Part shown: positions 8,533 through 16,476 of the stretch, piece after piece
Layout: every line of letters starts with the position of its first letter
How positions within the stretch are numbered: position 1 is the stretch's first letter
Source: an uncultured Novosphingobium sp.
Lineage (GTDB): Bacteria; Pseudomonadota; Alphaproteobacteria; Sphingomonadales; Sphingomonadaceae
Assembly (NCBI GenBank): GCA_937864195.1
Contig: CALMJG010000138.1
Coordinates: 1 to 33,191 of the forward strand
Reading direction: 5' to 3'
DNA length: 33,191 nt
Notes under the pieces: generated by a model
The model's input: only the letters and a program-made list of their open reading frames with translations
Databases searched by the model: none
Told to the model about the DNA's origin: nothing
Translations under genes and position numbers: made by a program

Positions 8533-8599
8533 CCCTTCCGTGCGTGTCGAGCTTGTCGAGACACCTTGGCGCTGTCGTGTCTCGGCACGCACGGAAGGG
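8533..8599. repeat. 67-bp inverted repeat (CGTGTCGAG type), shortened right arm
   Basis: Outer arms CCCTTCCGTGCGTG and CACGCACGGAAGGG pair perfectly. The core GTCGAGACAC...GTGTCTCG matches the copy at 6831-6902, but the right arm lacks about nine bases (the ACAGGCTCG segment of the other copy). It lies upstream of the SDR gene and downstream of the glycine-zipper gene. Confidence 0.7.
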
Positions 8600-8616
8600 A
8601 GGTGGAGTTCAAGCTA

Positions 8617-8985
8617 TCAGCGGCAGCGGCTCGGCCCGCGGTCGATCTCGCGGCCGATCAGCGCGCCGGCAACGCCGCCGATCACGGTGCCAGGCAGGCG
8701 GTCGCCGCGCGTGTCGACCGCGCGGCCAACCAGCACGCCCAGCGCCGCGCCAACCAGCAGGCCGGTGGTGCCGTCATTGCGGCGGCAGTAATACCGCCCG
8801 TCATTGCCCTGCCAATAGCGGATGCCGTTGTCGGTGCGGCGATAGGCGATGTCGCCGTCGTGCGCGCGGTAGCCGTGGGCGGGCGCCCAGCGCGGCGGGC
8901 GCGCTTCGGCGGGCGCGGTAAAGGCCGGCACGGCAGCGGCGGAAAGCATCGCCGCCATGGCGAACGATTGCGCAATATTCCTCAT
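8617..8985 (-). CDS. glycine-zipper 2TM envelope protein
   Basis: A 122-residue exported protein. The start at 8985 has GAGGAG 8 bases upstream and gives a signal peptide (MRNIAQSFAMAAMLSAAAVP, cleavage near AEA). The mature part has a charged, tyrosine-rich segment (HGYRAHDGDIAYRRTDNGIRYWQ, including RYYCRRNDGT) and then a glycine-zipper hairpin: TGLLVGAALGVLVGRAVD and GTVIGGVAGALIGREID. This is the domain of the Rickettsia 17-kDa antigen and related envelope proteins. No lipobox cysteine is present, so it is probably periplasmic or membrane-inserted rather than a lipoprotein. Precise function is unknown. A 10-codon in-frame extension up to 9015 is less likely given the ribosome site. Confidence 0.82.
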   Translation of the reverse strand: MRNIAQSFAMAAMLSAAAVPAFTAPAEARPPRWAPAHGYRAHDGDIAYRRTDNGIRYWQGNDGRYYCRRNDGTTGLLVGAALGVLVGRAVDTRGDRLPGTVIGGVAGALIGREIDRGPSRCR

Positions 8986-9048
8986 GGGTCTTGCTCCTCT
9001 TGTTACGAGGGCCACCCTGCAGAGCCAGCCTGAACGCCACCTTTCCAG

Positions 9049-9071
9049 CTTGGGCGAACCGTGCCCAAGCC
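9049..9071 (-). terminator. terminator-like hairpin after rlmN
   Basis: Perfect 8-base stem GCTTGGGC / GCCCAAGC with a 7-base loop, 4 bases after the rlmN stop codon. No T run follows. Confidence 0.45.
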
Positions 9072-9075
9072 GCGA

Positions 9076-10323
9076 TCAGCCGAGCGCGGCCTGCTTTTCC
9101 TCGGCCAGCCGGTCCAGTTCCGCGCGGCTCATCTTCTGGGCGGCGGTCTTGAGCTGGCCGCAGGCGGCATCGATGTCGCGCCCGCGCGGGGTGCGCACCG
9201 GGGCGCTGATCCCGGCTTCGAACACGATGTCGGAGAAGCGCCGCACGCGCTCCGGGCTGGAGCATTCGTAGATCGCGCCGGGCCAGGGGTTGAACGGGAT
9301 CAGGTTGACCTTGGCCGGCAGCTTGTAGCGCTTGATCAGCCGCACCAGTTCGCGCGCGTCCTCGTCGCTGTCGTTCTTGTCCTTCAGCATCACGTATTCG
9401 AAGGTGATGCGCCGCGCGTTCGACGCGCCGGGATAGTCGGCGCAGGCCTGGAGAAGTTCCTCAAGGCCATACTTGCGGTTGATCGGCACGATTTCGTCGC
9501 GCACTTCCTTGGACACGGCGTGGAGCGAGACGGCAAGGTTCACCCCGATCTCTTCCCCGCAGCGCGCCATCATCGGCACGACGCCCGAGGTGGAGAGGGT
9601 GATGCGGCGCTTGGACAGGGCAAGGCCGTCCCCGTCCATCACCAGCTTCAGCGCGTCGCGCACGTTGTCGAAATTGTAGAGCGGCTCGCCCATGCCCATC
9701 ATCACGATGTTGGTGAGCAGGCGCCCGTCGGACGAATAGCCGCCTTCATCCTCGTCGTCGTCAAGCCCGTCCATCGCGCCCTTGGGCCATTCGCCCAGCG
9801 CGTCGCGCGCCAGCATGACCTGGCCGACGATCTCGCCCGGCGTCAGGTTGCGCACCAGCCGCATGGTCCCGGTGTGGCAGAACCGGCAGTTGAGGGTGCA
9901 GCCGACCTGGCTGGAAACGCACAGCGTGCCCCGGTCCGCGTCGGGGATGAAGACCATCTCGAACTCGTGCCCATCATCGGTGCGCAGCAGCCATTTGCGG
10001 GTGCCGTCGCTGGAATGCTGGGCCAGCACGATCTCGGGCCGACCGATCACGAAGCGTGTCGCGAGCCAGGGTCGCATGGTCTTGGCGATGTCGGTCATCG
10101 CCTCAAAGTCGGTCACGCCCCGGTGGTAGAGCCAGTGGAACACCTGCTTGGCGCGCAGCTTGGCCGCTTTCTTGTCCAGCCCGGCGGCTTCCAGCAGCTC
10201 GGCGATGCGCGGGCGCGGCAGGCCGAGCAGGTCAACGCGGCCATCGGCGCGCGGGGTAACCTCGCGCGGGGTGGGGACCGGGTCGATAGCGCCCGGGATC
10301 GGCATGAGTGCAGTGTCGGCCAT
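9076..10323 (-). CDS. rlmN: 23S rRNA (adenine2503-C2)-methyltransferase / tRNA A37 methyltransferase
   Basis: A radical-SAM enzyme that methylates C2 of A2503 in 23S rRNA and A37 of some tRNAs, supporting translational fidelity. The 415-residue protein has the iron-sulfur motif [11 protein letters not shown] (C-x3-C-x2-C), preceded by [10 protein letters not shown]. The C-terminal cysteine of the dual-cysteine mechanism is in [26 protein letters not shown] and [12 protein letters not shown] are conserved blocks. The acidic insert [14 protein letters not shown] between the radical-SAM core blocks is longer than in E. coli RlmN (384 residues). Start 10323 is the first ATG in the open frame. It is separated from the next gene upstream by 67 bases. 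Confidence 0.96.
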   Translation of the reverse strand: MADTALMPIPGAIDPVPTPREVTPRADGRVDLLGLPRPRIAELLEAAGLDKKAAKLRAKQVFHWLYHRGVTDFEAMTDIAKTMRPWLATRFVIGRPEIVLAQHSSDGTRKWLLRTDDGHEFEMVFIPDADRGTLCVSSQVGCTLNCRFCHTGTMRLVRNLTPGEIVGQVMLARDALGEWPKGAMDGLDDDEDEGGYSSDGRLLTNIVMMGMGEPLYNFDNVRDALKLVMDGDGLALSKRRITLSTSGVVPMMARCGEEIGVNLAVSLHAVSKEVRDEIVPINRKYGLEELLQACADYPGASNARRITFEYVMLKDKNDSDEDARELVRLIKRYKLPAKVNLIPFNPWPGAIYECSSPERVRRFSDIVFEAGISAPVRTPRGRDIDAACGQLKTAAQKMSRAELDRLAEEKQAALG

Positions 10324-10390
10324 GAGTGGGGCGCATATAGGGCAGGCGGCCCGGAAAATCCAGCGGTGCGCGGGCCGCGCCCGCCGCGCG

Positions 10391-10876
10391 CTATTTCAGC
10401 TGCGCGCAGCCCACCGCGGCGGCGTCCATCGCGCTGGCCGCGCCGTCGAGCTTCCAGCTGTTGGAAAAGCGCTGGCCATCGGCGCCGCGCGCGTTGACGA
10501 TCATCTCCGCCGAGGAGCGCATGGCAGCGATAATGGCCGCATCGGTGGCCTTGTCGGGAGCCCAGGCATCGCCGCCGCCGCCCGTCAGGCTGAAGCGGTT
10601 GCGCCCCAGGATCAGCGTGATCGGCGCGTTCGGGGCCAGCTTGCGCGAAAGGCGGAAATGGACCTGCCCGCGCACCCCCTGCCGGGGCCACCAGGCGACA
10701 TCCGCATAGGGCTGGTATTCGCGCTTCAGGGTGGAGGGCATGGCCTTCGCCAGGGCATAGCAGCGCGGCACCTGCGCATCGCGGAACGCGCCCCATTCGC
10801 CGAACATCCCGAGACTGTCGCGCGCCATGGCGGGAGCAGCGACCAGCAGGGCGGAAAAGGCAATCAGCCAGCGCAC
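10391..10876 (-). CDS. secreted protein, IalB-like
   Basis: A 161-residue protein with a Sec signal peptide ([18 protein letters not shown], cleavage before RDS). The mature part opens [21 protein letters not shown] and ends with a lone cysteine (VGCAQLK), so one disulfide between the two cysteines is likely. The pattern (an early W and C, a central [13 protein letters not shown] strand, then [13 protein letters not shown] and a [11 protein letters not shown] helix) resembles the invasion-associated locus B fold; this is my reading, not a domain hit. The start codon is GTG at 10876, only 7 bases after the stop of the 67-residue gene upstream, so the two are probably co-transcribed. Confidence 0.72.
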   Translation of the reverse strand: MRWLIAFSALLVAAPAMARDSLGMFGEWGAFRDAQVPRCYALAKAMPSTLKREYQPYADVAWWPRQGVRGQVHFRLSRKLAPNAPITLILGRNRFSLTGGGGDAWAPDKATDAAIIAAMRSSAEMIVNARGADGQRFSNSWKLDGAASAMDAAAVGCAQLK

Positions 10877-10883
10877 GGCAGGC

Positions 10884-11087
10884 TTATTCCCCGATCAGGT
10901 CGAGATAGGCAACCACGTCGTTGTCGGTGGCGATGAACAGGCCGTCCTGCACTTCCACCGGCTGCTGCGCCGCAATGTCCAGCGCCTGCACGAGCGGGCC
11001 GTAGAACAGGGTGCTGGCCGCGCCGCCTTCGACATCGCCGTCGAGGTGATAGAGCCGCACTGTCGCGCCGTCATGGGTGGTGCGCAT
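10884..11087 (-). CDS. 67-residue conserved-looking protein, unknown function
   Basis: An acidic protein (LYHLDGDVEGG, VQDGLFIATDNDVVAYLDLIGE) without a signal peptide or membrane segment, so probably cytoplasmic. Its ATG (11087-11085) overlaps the TGA of the DUF4169 gene by one base, which argues for translational coupling, and the next gene starts 7 bases after its stop. I do not recognise a family. Confidence 0.65.
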   Translation of the reverse strand: MRTTHDGATVRLYHLDGDVEGGAASTLFYGPLVQALDIAAQQPVEVQDGLFIATDNDVVAYLDLIGE

Positions 11088-11266
11088 CAGTCGGTCTCCC
11101 GCCGCGCGCCGTCGATCAGCTTTGCGGCACGCTCCGCCTCGAAGCTCTGGCGGGCGCGCTCGGTCTTGGTCAGGCCGTGCCGCGCGCGGTTCTCATCGGC
11201 GGCGCGAGCGGCGCTGGCGCGCGCTTTCGCCTTTCTTGCCAGACGCAGGTTGATCACTTCAGCCAT
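11087..11266 (-). CDS. DUF4169 family small basic protein
   Basis: A 59-residue protein starting MAEVINLRLARKAKARASAA. The MAEVxNLRxARK start, the NRARHGLTKTERAR centre and the DGARRE end are the pattern I know as DUF4169, an alphaproteobacterial family of unknown role. It is highly charged and likely one long helix with coiled-coil character. It is the first gene of a one-base-overlap pair with the 67-residue gene. A nucleic-acid or protein scaffold role is only a guess. Confidence 0.8.
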   Translation of the reverse strand: MAEVINLRLARKAKARASAARAADENRARHGLTKTERARQSFEAERAAKLIDGARRETD

Positions 11267-11304
11267 GCGCCCTCATTGCAGAACTGGCGCCGCTGGGAAA
11301 GCGG

Positions 11305-11529
11305 CTACCAGGCGCTGGCCTGGCGGTAGAAGGCAAAACGCTTCACCTTGCCCTCGATGAGCTTGGCGGAAAACACGCCGCGCAATTCCTCGGCGCCTTC
11401 CGGCGTCACGCAGACCACGTGGGTGCCGCCGCCCGGCAAGACCTCGATCGCGCTGATCCGGATGGCCTTCGCCTCGCAGGCAGACTTGACCTCGTCCTCG
11501 GTGGCGGAGATGTTCATCGCGCGGCTCAT
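11305..11529 (-). CDS. 74-residue protein with an RRM-like secondary-structure pattern
   Basis: The chain reads as a beta-alpha-beta-beta-alpha-beta order: MNIS, then helix TEDEVKSACEAKA, strand IRISAIEVLPG, strand HVVCVTPEG, helix AEELRGVFSAKL, strand KVKRFAFYRQ. That order is the ferredoxin-like/RRM fold, but this is pattern reading only and no RNP motif is clear. The start at 11529 is chosen because its ATG overlaps the TGA of the preceding gene (ATGA) and a GAGAAG ribosome site lies 8 bases upstream; a second ATG is four codons later. Function unknown. Confidence 0.7.
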   Translation of the reverse strand: MSRAMNISATEDEVKSACEAKAIRISAIEVLPGGGTHVVCVTPEGAEELRGVFSAKLIEGKVKRFAFYRQASAW

Positions 11530-11723
11530 GCTGCGCTTCTCGCGATCAGCGGCACGTTCCACATGCTGGCGGCTGCAGCGCCCGAGCGGTGCTGGAAGCG
11601 GGCGATATCAAGCGCAAGCCGGCCTGCCCGGTGGAGCAGCCGCTCGCGCAACTGGCGCGTGGTCGCGCCCGCCGCATTCATCACCGCAACCTGATGCTGG
11701 TGGTAAAGTTCATTGAGATCCAT
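11526..11723 (-). CDS. 65-residue protein, unknown function
   Basis: The sequence begins MDLNELYHQHQVAVMNAA and continues with a basic amphipathic helix (TTRQLRERLLHRAGRLALDIARFQHR). The ATG at 11723 has GGAGAA 7 bases upstream, whereas codons further up in the open frame lie over the likely promoter. Its stop overlaps the next start by 4 bases (ATGA). It has no signal peptide. It is predicted to be all-helical and cytoplasmic; I do not recognise the family. Confidence 0.65.
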   Translation of the reverse strand: MDLNELYHQHQVAVMNAAGATTRQLRERLLHRAGRLALDIARFQHRSGAAAASMWNVPLIARSAA

Positions 11724-11803
11724 CGCGCTTCTCCGGCTGGTAAGCGGGAGCACCTGGTCTCTCAGCCGCGAACGCCTACCTTCGGATAGCTCACGATTTG
11801 TCT

Positions 11804-11832
11804 GATATAGGGTGTCCGGGGCGTAATTGTAA
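11804..11832 (-). promoter_or_regulatory. sigma70-type promoter for the small-gene cluster
   Basis: Reverse strand TTACAA (11832-11827), a 17-base spacer and TATATC (11809-11804) form a good housekeeping promoter. It lies in the 119-base gap between greB and the 65-residue gene, giving a leader of about 75 bases. Activity is inferred from the match alone. Confidence 0.5.
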
Positions 11833-11842
11833 GCAGCAAGGT

Positions 11843-12337
11843 TCAGGGATAGGCGATTTCCAGCACTTCCCACTCTTTCTCGCCCGCTGGCAGGCGCACC
11901 CGGCGCAGGTCGCCCACCGCCGCGCCGCGCAGCGCGCGGGCCAGGGGGGCGCTCCAGCCGATCAGGCCGGCCGAAGCGTCCTGCTCGTCGTCGCCGACAA
12001 GGGTGAGGGTGCGCTGGTTGTCGTCCTCGTCAGCGATGGTCACCCTCGCGCCAAACCAGGCGCGGCTGCGGTCCTGCTGGCGGGCGGGATCGACCACCCG
12101 GCAGGCTTTCATTCGCCGTGCAAGGAAGGCCAGCTCGCGGTCGATCTCGCGCATCCGCTTGCGGCCGTACAGGTAATCGCCGTTTTCGCTGCGGTCGCCA
12201 TTGCCCGCCGCCCAGCTGACGATCTCGACGATCTCGGGGCGTTCCTTGCCCAGCAGATGGTCATAGCGCGCACGCAGCGCGGCCATGCCGGCCGGCGTGA
12301 TCGGCGGCCCTTCGGCCTTCAGCGCGGTCTCGCTCAT
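11843..12337 (-). CDS. greB: transcription elongation factor GreB
   Basis: Rescues backtracked RNA polymerase by stimulating cleavage of the transcript 3' end through the secondary channel. The 164-residue protein has the N-terminal coiled coil with the acidic tip in GNGDRSENGDYLYGRKRMREID (Asp and Glu in the loop), then the FKBP-like C-terminal domain (ARVTIADEDDNQRTLTLVGDDEQDA, IGWSAPLARALRGAAVGD). YLYGRKRMREIDRELAFLARRM is GreB rather than GreA in type. Its ATG lies 7 bases after the stop of the lytic transglycosylase, so the two are probably one transcript. Confidence 0.93.
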   Translation of the reverse strand: MSETALKAEGPPITPAGMAALRARYDHLLGKERPEIVEIVSWAAGNGDRSENGDYLYGRKRMREIDRELAFLARRMKACRVVDPARQQDRSRAWFGARVTIADEDDNQRTLTLVGDDEQDASAGLIGWSAPLARALRGAAVGDLRRVRLPAGEKEWEVLEIAYP

Positions 12338-12344
12338 TCCGGGA

Positions 12345-14321
12345 TCAGCCCGGATCGCGCTTGCCGAGGAAGCCGCTCAGCGGGTTCGGTCCCCTCTGCG
12401 TTGCCCTGGCGGGATAGAGCGCCTCGTAGACCACGGCGTTTTCGAGCACCCGCTGGACGTATCCGCGCGTCTCGGACAGCGGAATCCGCTCGATCCAGTC
12501 CACCCAGTCGGCGTCGAACCGGCGCGGATCGCCGTTGGCGGCCAGCCACTTGTTCACGTTGCCCGGCCCCGCGTTGTAGGCCGCGACGGCGAGCGGGTAG
12601 GAGCCGTTGTAATAGGCCAGCATCCGCCGGAAATAGGCATCGCCGAGCGTCAGGTTGTAGCCCGCGTCACGAGTGAGCGCGGTCGCATCGTAAAGCAGGC
12701 CCAGCTTGCCCGCCTGTTCGCGCGCGGTGCCCGGCATCAGCTGCATCAGGCCGCGCGCCCCGGCGTGGCTGATCGCATTCATCGCGAACTGGCTTTCCTG
12801 GCGGCTGATCGCGTGGATCATCGTCCAGTTGCCGGCGGGCGGGATCGGGATCAACGGGAAGCTGGTCTTGCGGAACACGCCGTGGCCATCGGTATGGGCC
12901 GCCTGGCCGAGGATCACCGCGAGGTCGCGCCGCCCCATTTCCTGGGCGAGGTTGACCACCAGCACGTGGTCGCTCTCGCTCTCGGCCTGTTCGGCGATTT
13001 CCTTGAAGAAGCGCACCGTGGCCGGCCAGTCGGTCTCGCGCGCGGCTTCGCGCACGGCCTGGGTCAGCGGGCGCGCCTCGAAGGCGGCGCGTTCGCTGGC
13101 GGTTGGCACGACGCTGGGCGAACTGGCCTGGATCGACAGGGGCCGCCCCAGCCGTTCGAGCGCGAGCATCCCGTAATACTGATCGGGATAGGCGGCGGCG
13201 GCCTGGAAATAGCGTTCCGCATCGTCCATCCGCCCGGCCTGCATCGAGGCGCGGCCCGCCCAGTAGAACCCCTTGGACCGGGTCTGCGCGGTGCGCGCGG
13301 CGGTGCCATAGCGGTAGAACAGCGGAGCCGCCGTGGCCCCGTCGCCCAGTTCGCGCAGGGCCTTGGTTCCGCCCAGCCACATCAGCGAGGTGTAATCGTC
13401 GCGGATGGCGAAGGCTTGCAGGCTGACATCGGTGCCGGGGGCGAAGGCATCGTCGATGCCGGCCGCGATCCGGGCGGCGCTGCGTGCGTCGGCCTTGCGG
13501 GCGACGGCCAGCAGCTCGGCGATCCAGCGGCGCGGGTCGAGCGGACGCTCGGTCAGCGGCGGACGGCTGGCGAGCAGCGCGGCGGCAGTCGCCGTCTGCC
13601 CACTGGTCCGCAGCATCCGCGCGCGGTTGTAGAGATAGCCCGGCGCGGTGCGCAGGTCGGTGGGCTGCGGCAGCCCCGCCGCCGCCGGATCGCGTCCGTT
13701 GACCAGGCCAAGCCGGGTCAGGAACCCGGCGCGCGCGGCGGGCGTCACGTAAAGCAGCTGGCGTTCTGCCTGGGCACCCGCACTGGCCCACAGCAGGGCG
13801 TCCATCCGCGCGTCATGGTCCTGCGGCAGCAGGATCGGGGCCAGCTGGGCAAGCAGGCTGGCCTCTACCACGTCGTTCATCGGCCCGCCGCGCCAGGCCG
13901 CGCGGCCCACTTCGCGCGCCTCGCTGCGGCCCAGCGCCGCCAGCGCCAGGGCATAGCGGGCGCGGCCCGGATTGGTCAGCGGCGGGAAACGGTCGAAGAA
14001 GGCGGCGATTCGCGATGGCTCCACCCCCTCGCGCTCCAGCGCCTGTTCGGCCCGGATGCGCAGCTTCGCCTCTTCCGGGAAACCCGGATAGGTCAGGACG
14101 AAGCTGGAATAGTCATCGAAGCGGAACTGGTCCGAGGCGTTCAGCAGTTTCCACCGCGCAATCGCCTGGGCCATGATTCCGGCCGGTGTTTCGCGGTGCT
14201 CCGCGCGCGCGGCATCCCATTCGCGGCCGTCTGGATGGCTGTCCTGCGCCCACGCGGGGGAGGAGAGGAAACCCAGCATTACCAGCGCCGAAGCAATTGT
14301 GTTGCGGACCATGCTGGACAT
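12345..14321 (-). CDS. soluble lytic murein transglycosylase (SLT domain)
   Basis: A periplasmic enzyme that cleaves the MurNAc-GlcNAc bond of peptidoglycan to give 1,6-anhydromuropeptides. The 658-residue protein has a signal peptide ending SPAWA-Q. A long helical, TPR-like superhelix follows, with repeated Ala-rich helix pairs (about 60-470), and then the C-terminal SLT lysozyme-like domain. The catalytic glutamate is in ISRQESQFAMNAISHAGARGLMQ, followed by GTAREQAGKLG and the YNLTLGDAYFRRML and AYNAGPGNVNKW blocks. Length and order match the Slt70 family. AAGGAG lies 11 bases upstream of the ATG at 14321. It is divergent from dapA and followed after 7 bases by greB. Confidence 0.93.
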   Translation of the reverse strand: MSSMVRNTIASALVMLGFLSSPAWAQDSHPDGREWDAARAEHRETPAGIMAQAIARWKLLNASDQFRFDDYSSFVLTYPGFPEEAKLRIRAEQALEREGVEPSRIAAFFDRFPPLTNPGRARYALALAALGRSEAREVGRAAWRGGPMNDVVEASLLAQLAPILLPQDHDARMDALLWASAGAQAERQLLYVTPAARAGFLTRLGLVNGRDPAAAGLPQPTDLRTAPGYLYNRARMLRTSGQTATAAALLASRPPLTERPLDPRRWIAELLAVARKADARSAARIAAGIDDAFAPGTDVSLQAFAIRDDYTSLMWLGGTKALRELGDGATAAPLFYRYGTAARTAQTRSKGFYWAGRASMQAGRMDDAERYFQAAAAYPDQYYGMLALERLGRPLSIQASSPSVVPTASERAAFEARPLTQAVREAARETDWPATVRFFKEIAEQAESESDHVLVVNLAQEMGRRDLAVILGQAAHTDGHGVFRKTSFPLIPIPPAGNWTMIHAISRQESQFAMNAISHAGARGLMQLMPGTAREQAGKLGLLYDATALTRDAGYNLTLGDAYFRRMLAYYNGSYPLAVAAYNAGPGNVNKWLAANGDPRRFDADWVDWIERIPLSETRGYVQRVLENAVVYEALYPARATQRGPNPLSGFLGKRDPG

Positions 14322-14417
14322 GCTGCGCCTAGGCTCCTTATCAGGCGCTGAATAGCAGCGCCCGTATCAACGGGGTGGACGGTCCACCTCTATGCGGCAA
14401 ATGCAGGGGCAAAGTCC

Positions 14418-15299
14418 ATGTTCTCCGGCTCGATTCCGGCACTTGTCACACCTTTCCGCGATGGCGCGGTCGATTACGCGGCGTTCCGCCGGCTGGTCGA
14501 CTGGCAGATCGCCGAAGGCTCGCTCGCCCTGGTTCCCTGCGGCACCACGGGCGAAGCGCCGACGCTCACCAATGAGGAACAGCACCTCATCATCGCGGCC
14601 TGCGTGGATCAGGCGGCGGGCCGGGTGCCGGTGATCGCGGGCTGCGGCAGCAACGACACCCAGACTGCGTTGTGGCACATGCAGGAGGCCAAGGCCGTGG
14701 GCGCCGATGCCGCGCTGATGGTCGCGCCCTATTACAACCGGCCGAGCCAGGCCGGGCTGCTGGCGCACTTTTCCTATCTGGCCGAGAAGGTCGACCTGCC
14801 GATCGTGCTCTACAACGTGCCGGGCCGCACGGTGACCGACATCAGGCCGGAAACCGTGGTCGAACTCGCGCGCCGCTTCCCTGACCGGATCATCGGGATC
14901 AAGGACGCCAGCGGCGACATGACGCGCCTCACCGCCCACCGCCTGTCGCTGGGCGCGGGTTTCGTGCAGCTGTGCGGCAACGATGACATGGCGCTGCATT
15001 ACAACGCGGGCGGCGGGTCGGGCTGCATCTCGGTTACCGCCAACGTCGCCCCGAAGCTGTGCGCCGAGTTCCAGGCGGCGAGCCTTGCCGGGGACATGGC
15101 CAAGGCCCACGAGATCAACGAGCGGCTGTTCCCGCTGCACCAGGCGCTGTTCACCGATGCCTCGCCCGCGCCGGTCAAGTATGCGCTCGCCCGGCTGCAC
15201 GACTGGCTGAACCTCTCGGTCCGCCTGCCGCTGGTCGAATGCAGCGCCGAGGCGCGCCGCGCGGTCGACGCCGGGCTGGAGCACGCCGGGCTGATCTGA
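14418..15299 (+). CDS. dapA: 4-hydroxy-tetrahydrodipicolinate synthase
   Basis: Condenses pyruvate with aspartate semialdehyde, the first committed step to diaminopimelate and lysine; cytoplasmic homotetramer. The 293-residue protein is a TIM barrel of the expected length. VPCGTTGEAPTL holds the catalytic threonines, YYNRPSQ and LYNVPGRT the tyrosine and the arginine, and GIKDASGD carries the Schiff-base lysine at 162. The last helix includes PVKYALARLHDW. The ATG at 14418 follows AGGGGCAAAGTCC. Diaminopimelate also feeds peptidoglycan, in keeping with the divergent lytic transglycosylase, though no co-regulation is shown. Confidence 0.97.
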   Translation: MFSGSIPALVTPFRDGAVDYAAFRRLVDWQIAEGSLALVPCGTTGEAPTLTNEEQHLIIAACVDQAAGRVPVIAGCGSNDTQTALWHMQEAKAVGADAALMVAPYYNRPSQAGLLAHFSYLAEKVDLPIVLYNVPGRTVTDIRPETVVELARRFPDRIIGIKDASGDMTRLTAHRLSLGAGFVQLCGNDDMALHYNAGGGSGCISVTANVAPKLCAEFQAASLAGDMAKAHEINERLFPLHQALFTDASPAPVKYALARLHDWLNLSVRLPLVECSAEARRAVDAGLEHAGLI

Positions 15300-15418
15300 A
15301 CCAGCCGGGGCGAGGGGCAGGGCGGCCTGGTTGAGCCGGGCCGCGCGCCCCGTCGGTCGAAATTCGGCAATCGCCGGTTTCCTTTTGCCGCGCCTCACCT
15401 TACATGCGCGAGAACGCC

Positions 15419-15901
15419 ATGGCCCGCCCGACCCACGCCCAGTTCGACAAGAAGAAGATTGTCGCCGAAAACCGCCGCGCGCGGTTCGATTACTTTATCG
15501 AGGAAGTGTTCGAGGCGGGGATCGCCCTGACCGGCACCGAGGTCAAGAGCCTGCGCTTCGGCGAGGGCTCGATCGCGGAATCCTATGCCGAAGTGAAGAA
15601 CGGCGAGGTCTGGCTGGTCAATTCCAACATTCCCGAATTCAGCCACGGCAACCGCTTCAACCACCAGCCCAAGCGCCTGCGCAAGCTGCTGCTGAAAGAG
15701 CGCGAAATCGCCAAGTTTCACGGCGCGGTGGAGCGCAAGGGCATGACCCTGGTGCCGCTGTCGGTCTATTTCAACGCGCGGGGCCGGGCCAAGGTCGAAC
15801 TGGCGCTGGCCAAGGGCAAGAACGTCGCTGATAAGCGCGCGACGATCAAGGAACGCGACTGGAAGCGCGATCAGGCGCGGATCATGCGGGACTACAAGTG
15901 A
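15419..15901 (+). CDS. smpB: SsrA-binding protein
   Basis: Binds tmRNA and delivers it to stalled ribosomes in trans-translation, tagging the nascent peptide for degradation. The 160-residue protein has the OB-fold core ([34 protein letters not shown]), the [18 protein letters not shown] block and the basic C-terminal tail ([23 protein letters not shown]), which reaches the decoding site. An upstream in-frame ATG at 15404 adds five residues; 15419 ([13 protein letters not shown]) matches family starts better. Its TGA overlaps the GTG start of the DUF2062 gene by 4 bases (GTGA), so it heads a coupled smpB-DUF2062-cckA unit. Confidence 0.96.
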   Translation: MARPTHAQFDKKKIVAENRRARFDYFIEEVFEAGIALTGTEVKSLRFGEGSIAESYAEVKNGEVWLVNSNIPEFSHGNRFNHQPKRLRKLLLKEREIAKFHGAVERKGMTLVPLSVYFNARGRAKVELALAKGKNVADKRATIKERDWKRDQARIMRDYK

Positions 15902-16476
15902 GCAAGCTGGCCGCCCGCATCGCCGCCTGGGGGCACCGCAACCTGCCCAAGCGCGAGGATCTGGAGCACAGCCGCTGGGTCGGGCCGTTCGCCCGCCGGC
16001 CGGAATTGTGGCGCTTTACCCGCCGCTCGGTGCCGCGCGGGGTCGCGGTCGGCCTCCTGGTGGGGATCTTCGCCCTGATCCCGGGCATCCAGATCGTCGG
16101 CGCCGCGCTGATGTGCGTGCCCAGCCGGGGCAACATCCCGATCGCCGCGGCCATGACCTTCCTGTCCAACCCGGCAACCACTCCGCTGATCCTGGCCGCA
16201 TCGATCTATGTCGGCAACCGGCTGGGGTTCCATGCCGATGTCAGCACGTTCAACAGCCTGCTCGATCATCGCGCCTCGCTTAGCGACTGGGCCTACTGGC
16301 TGCTGTCCGATGCCGCCCCGGCGATGCTGCTGGGCCTGTTCGTGATCTCGGTGATCTGCGCAGCCGTCGGCTACCTGGTGTCCTCGCTGGTCTGGAACTG
16401 GTGGGTGCGGCACAAGCGCCGGACCAAGCTGGAGCAGCTCGACGCCGCCCGCGCCGCCGCTGCGGACGAGGCATGA
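15898..16476 (+). CDS. DUF2062 membrane protein
   Basis: A 192-residue inner-membrane protein. After a basic N-terminus come hydrophobic segments [47 protein letters not shown] and [26 protein letters not shown], and a basic cytoplasmic C-terminus. The [13 protein letters not shown] stretch and overall layout are those of DUF2062, a family of unknown biochemical role. It starts with GTG at 15898 inside the smpB stop (GTGA), and its own TGA overlaps the next ATG (ATGA at 16473). Tight coupling to a cell-cycle kinase is notable but does not define its function. Confidence 0.88.
   Translation: MSKLAARIAAWGHRNLPKREDLEHSRWVGPFARRPELWRFTRRSVPRGVAVGLLVGIFALIPGIQIVGAALMCVPSRGNIPIAAAMTFLSNPATTPLILAASIYVGNRLGFHADVSTFNSLLDHRASLSDWAYWLLSDAAPAMLLGLFVISVICAAVGYLVSSLVWNWWVRHKRRTKLEQLDAARAAAADEA

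Noticed and set aside
12285-14351. 688-codon open frame on the plus strand
   Set aside because: Lies opposite the lytic transglycosylase and part of greB, which have clear catalytic motifs; no recognisable protein.
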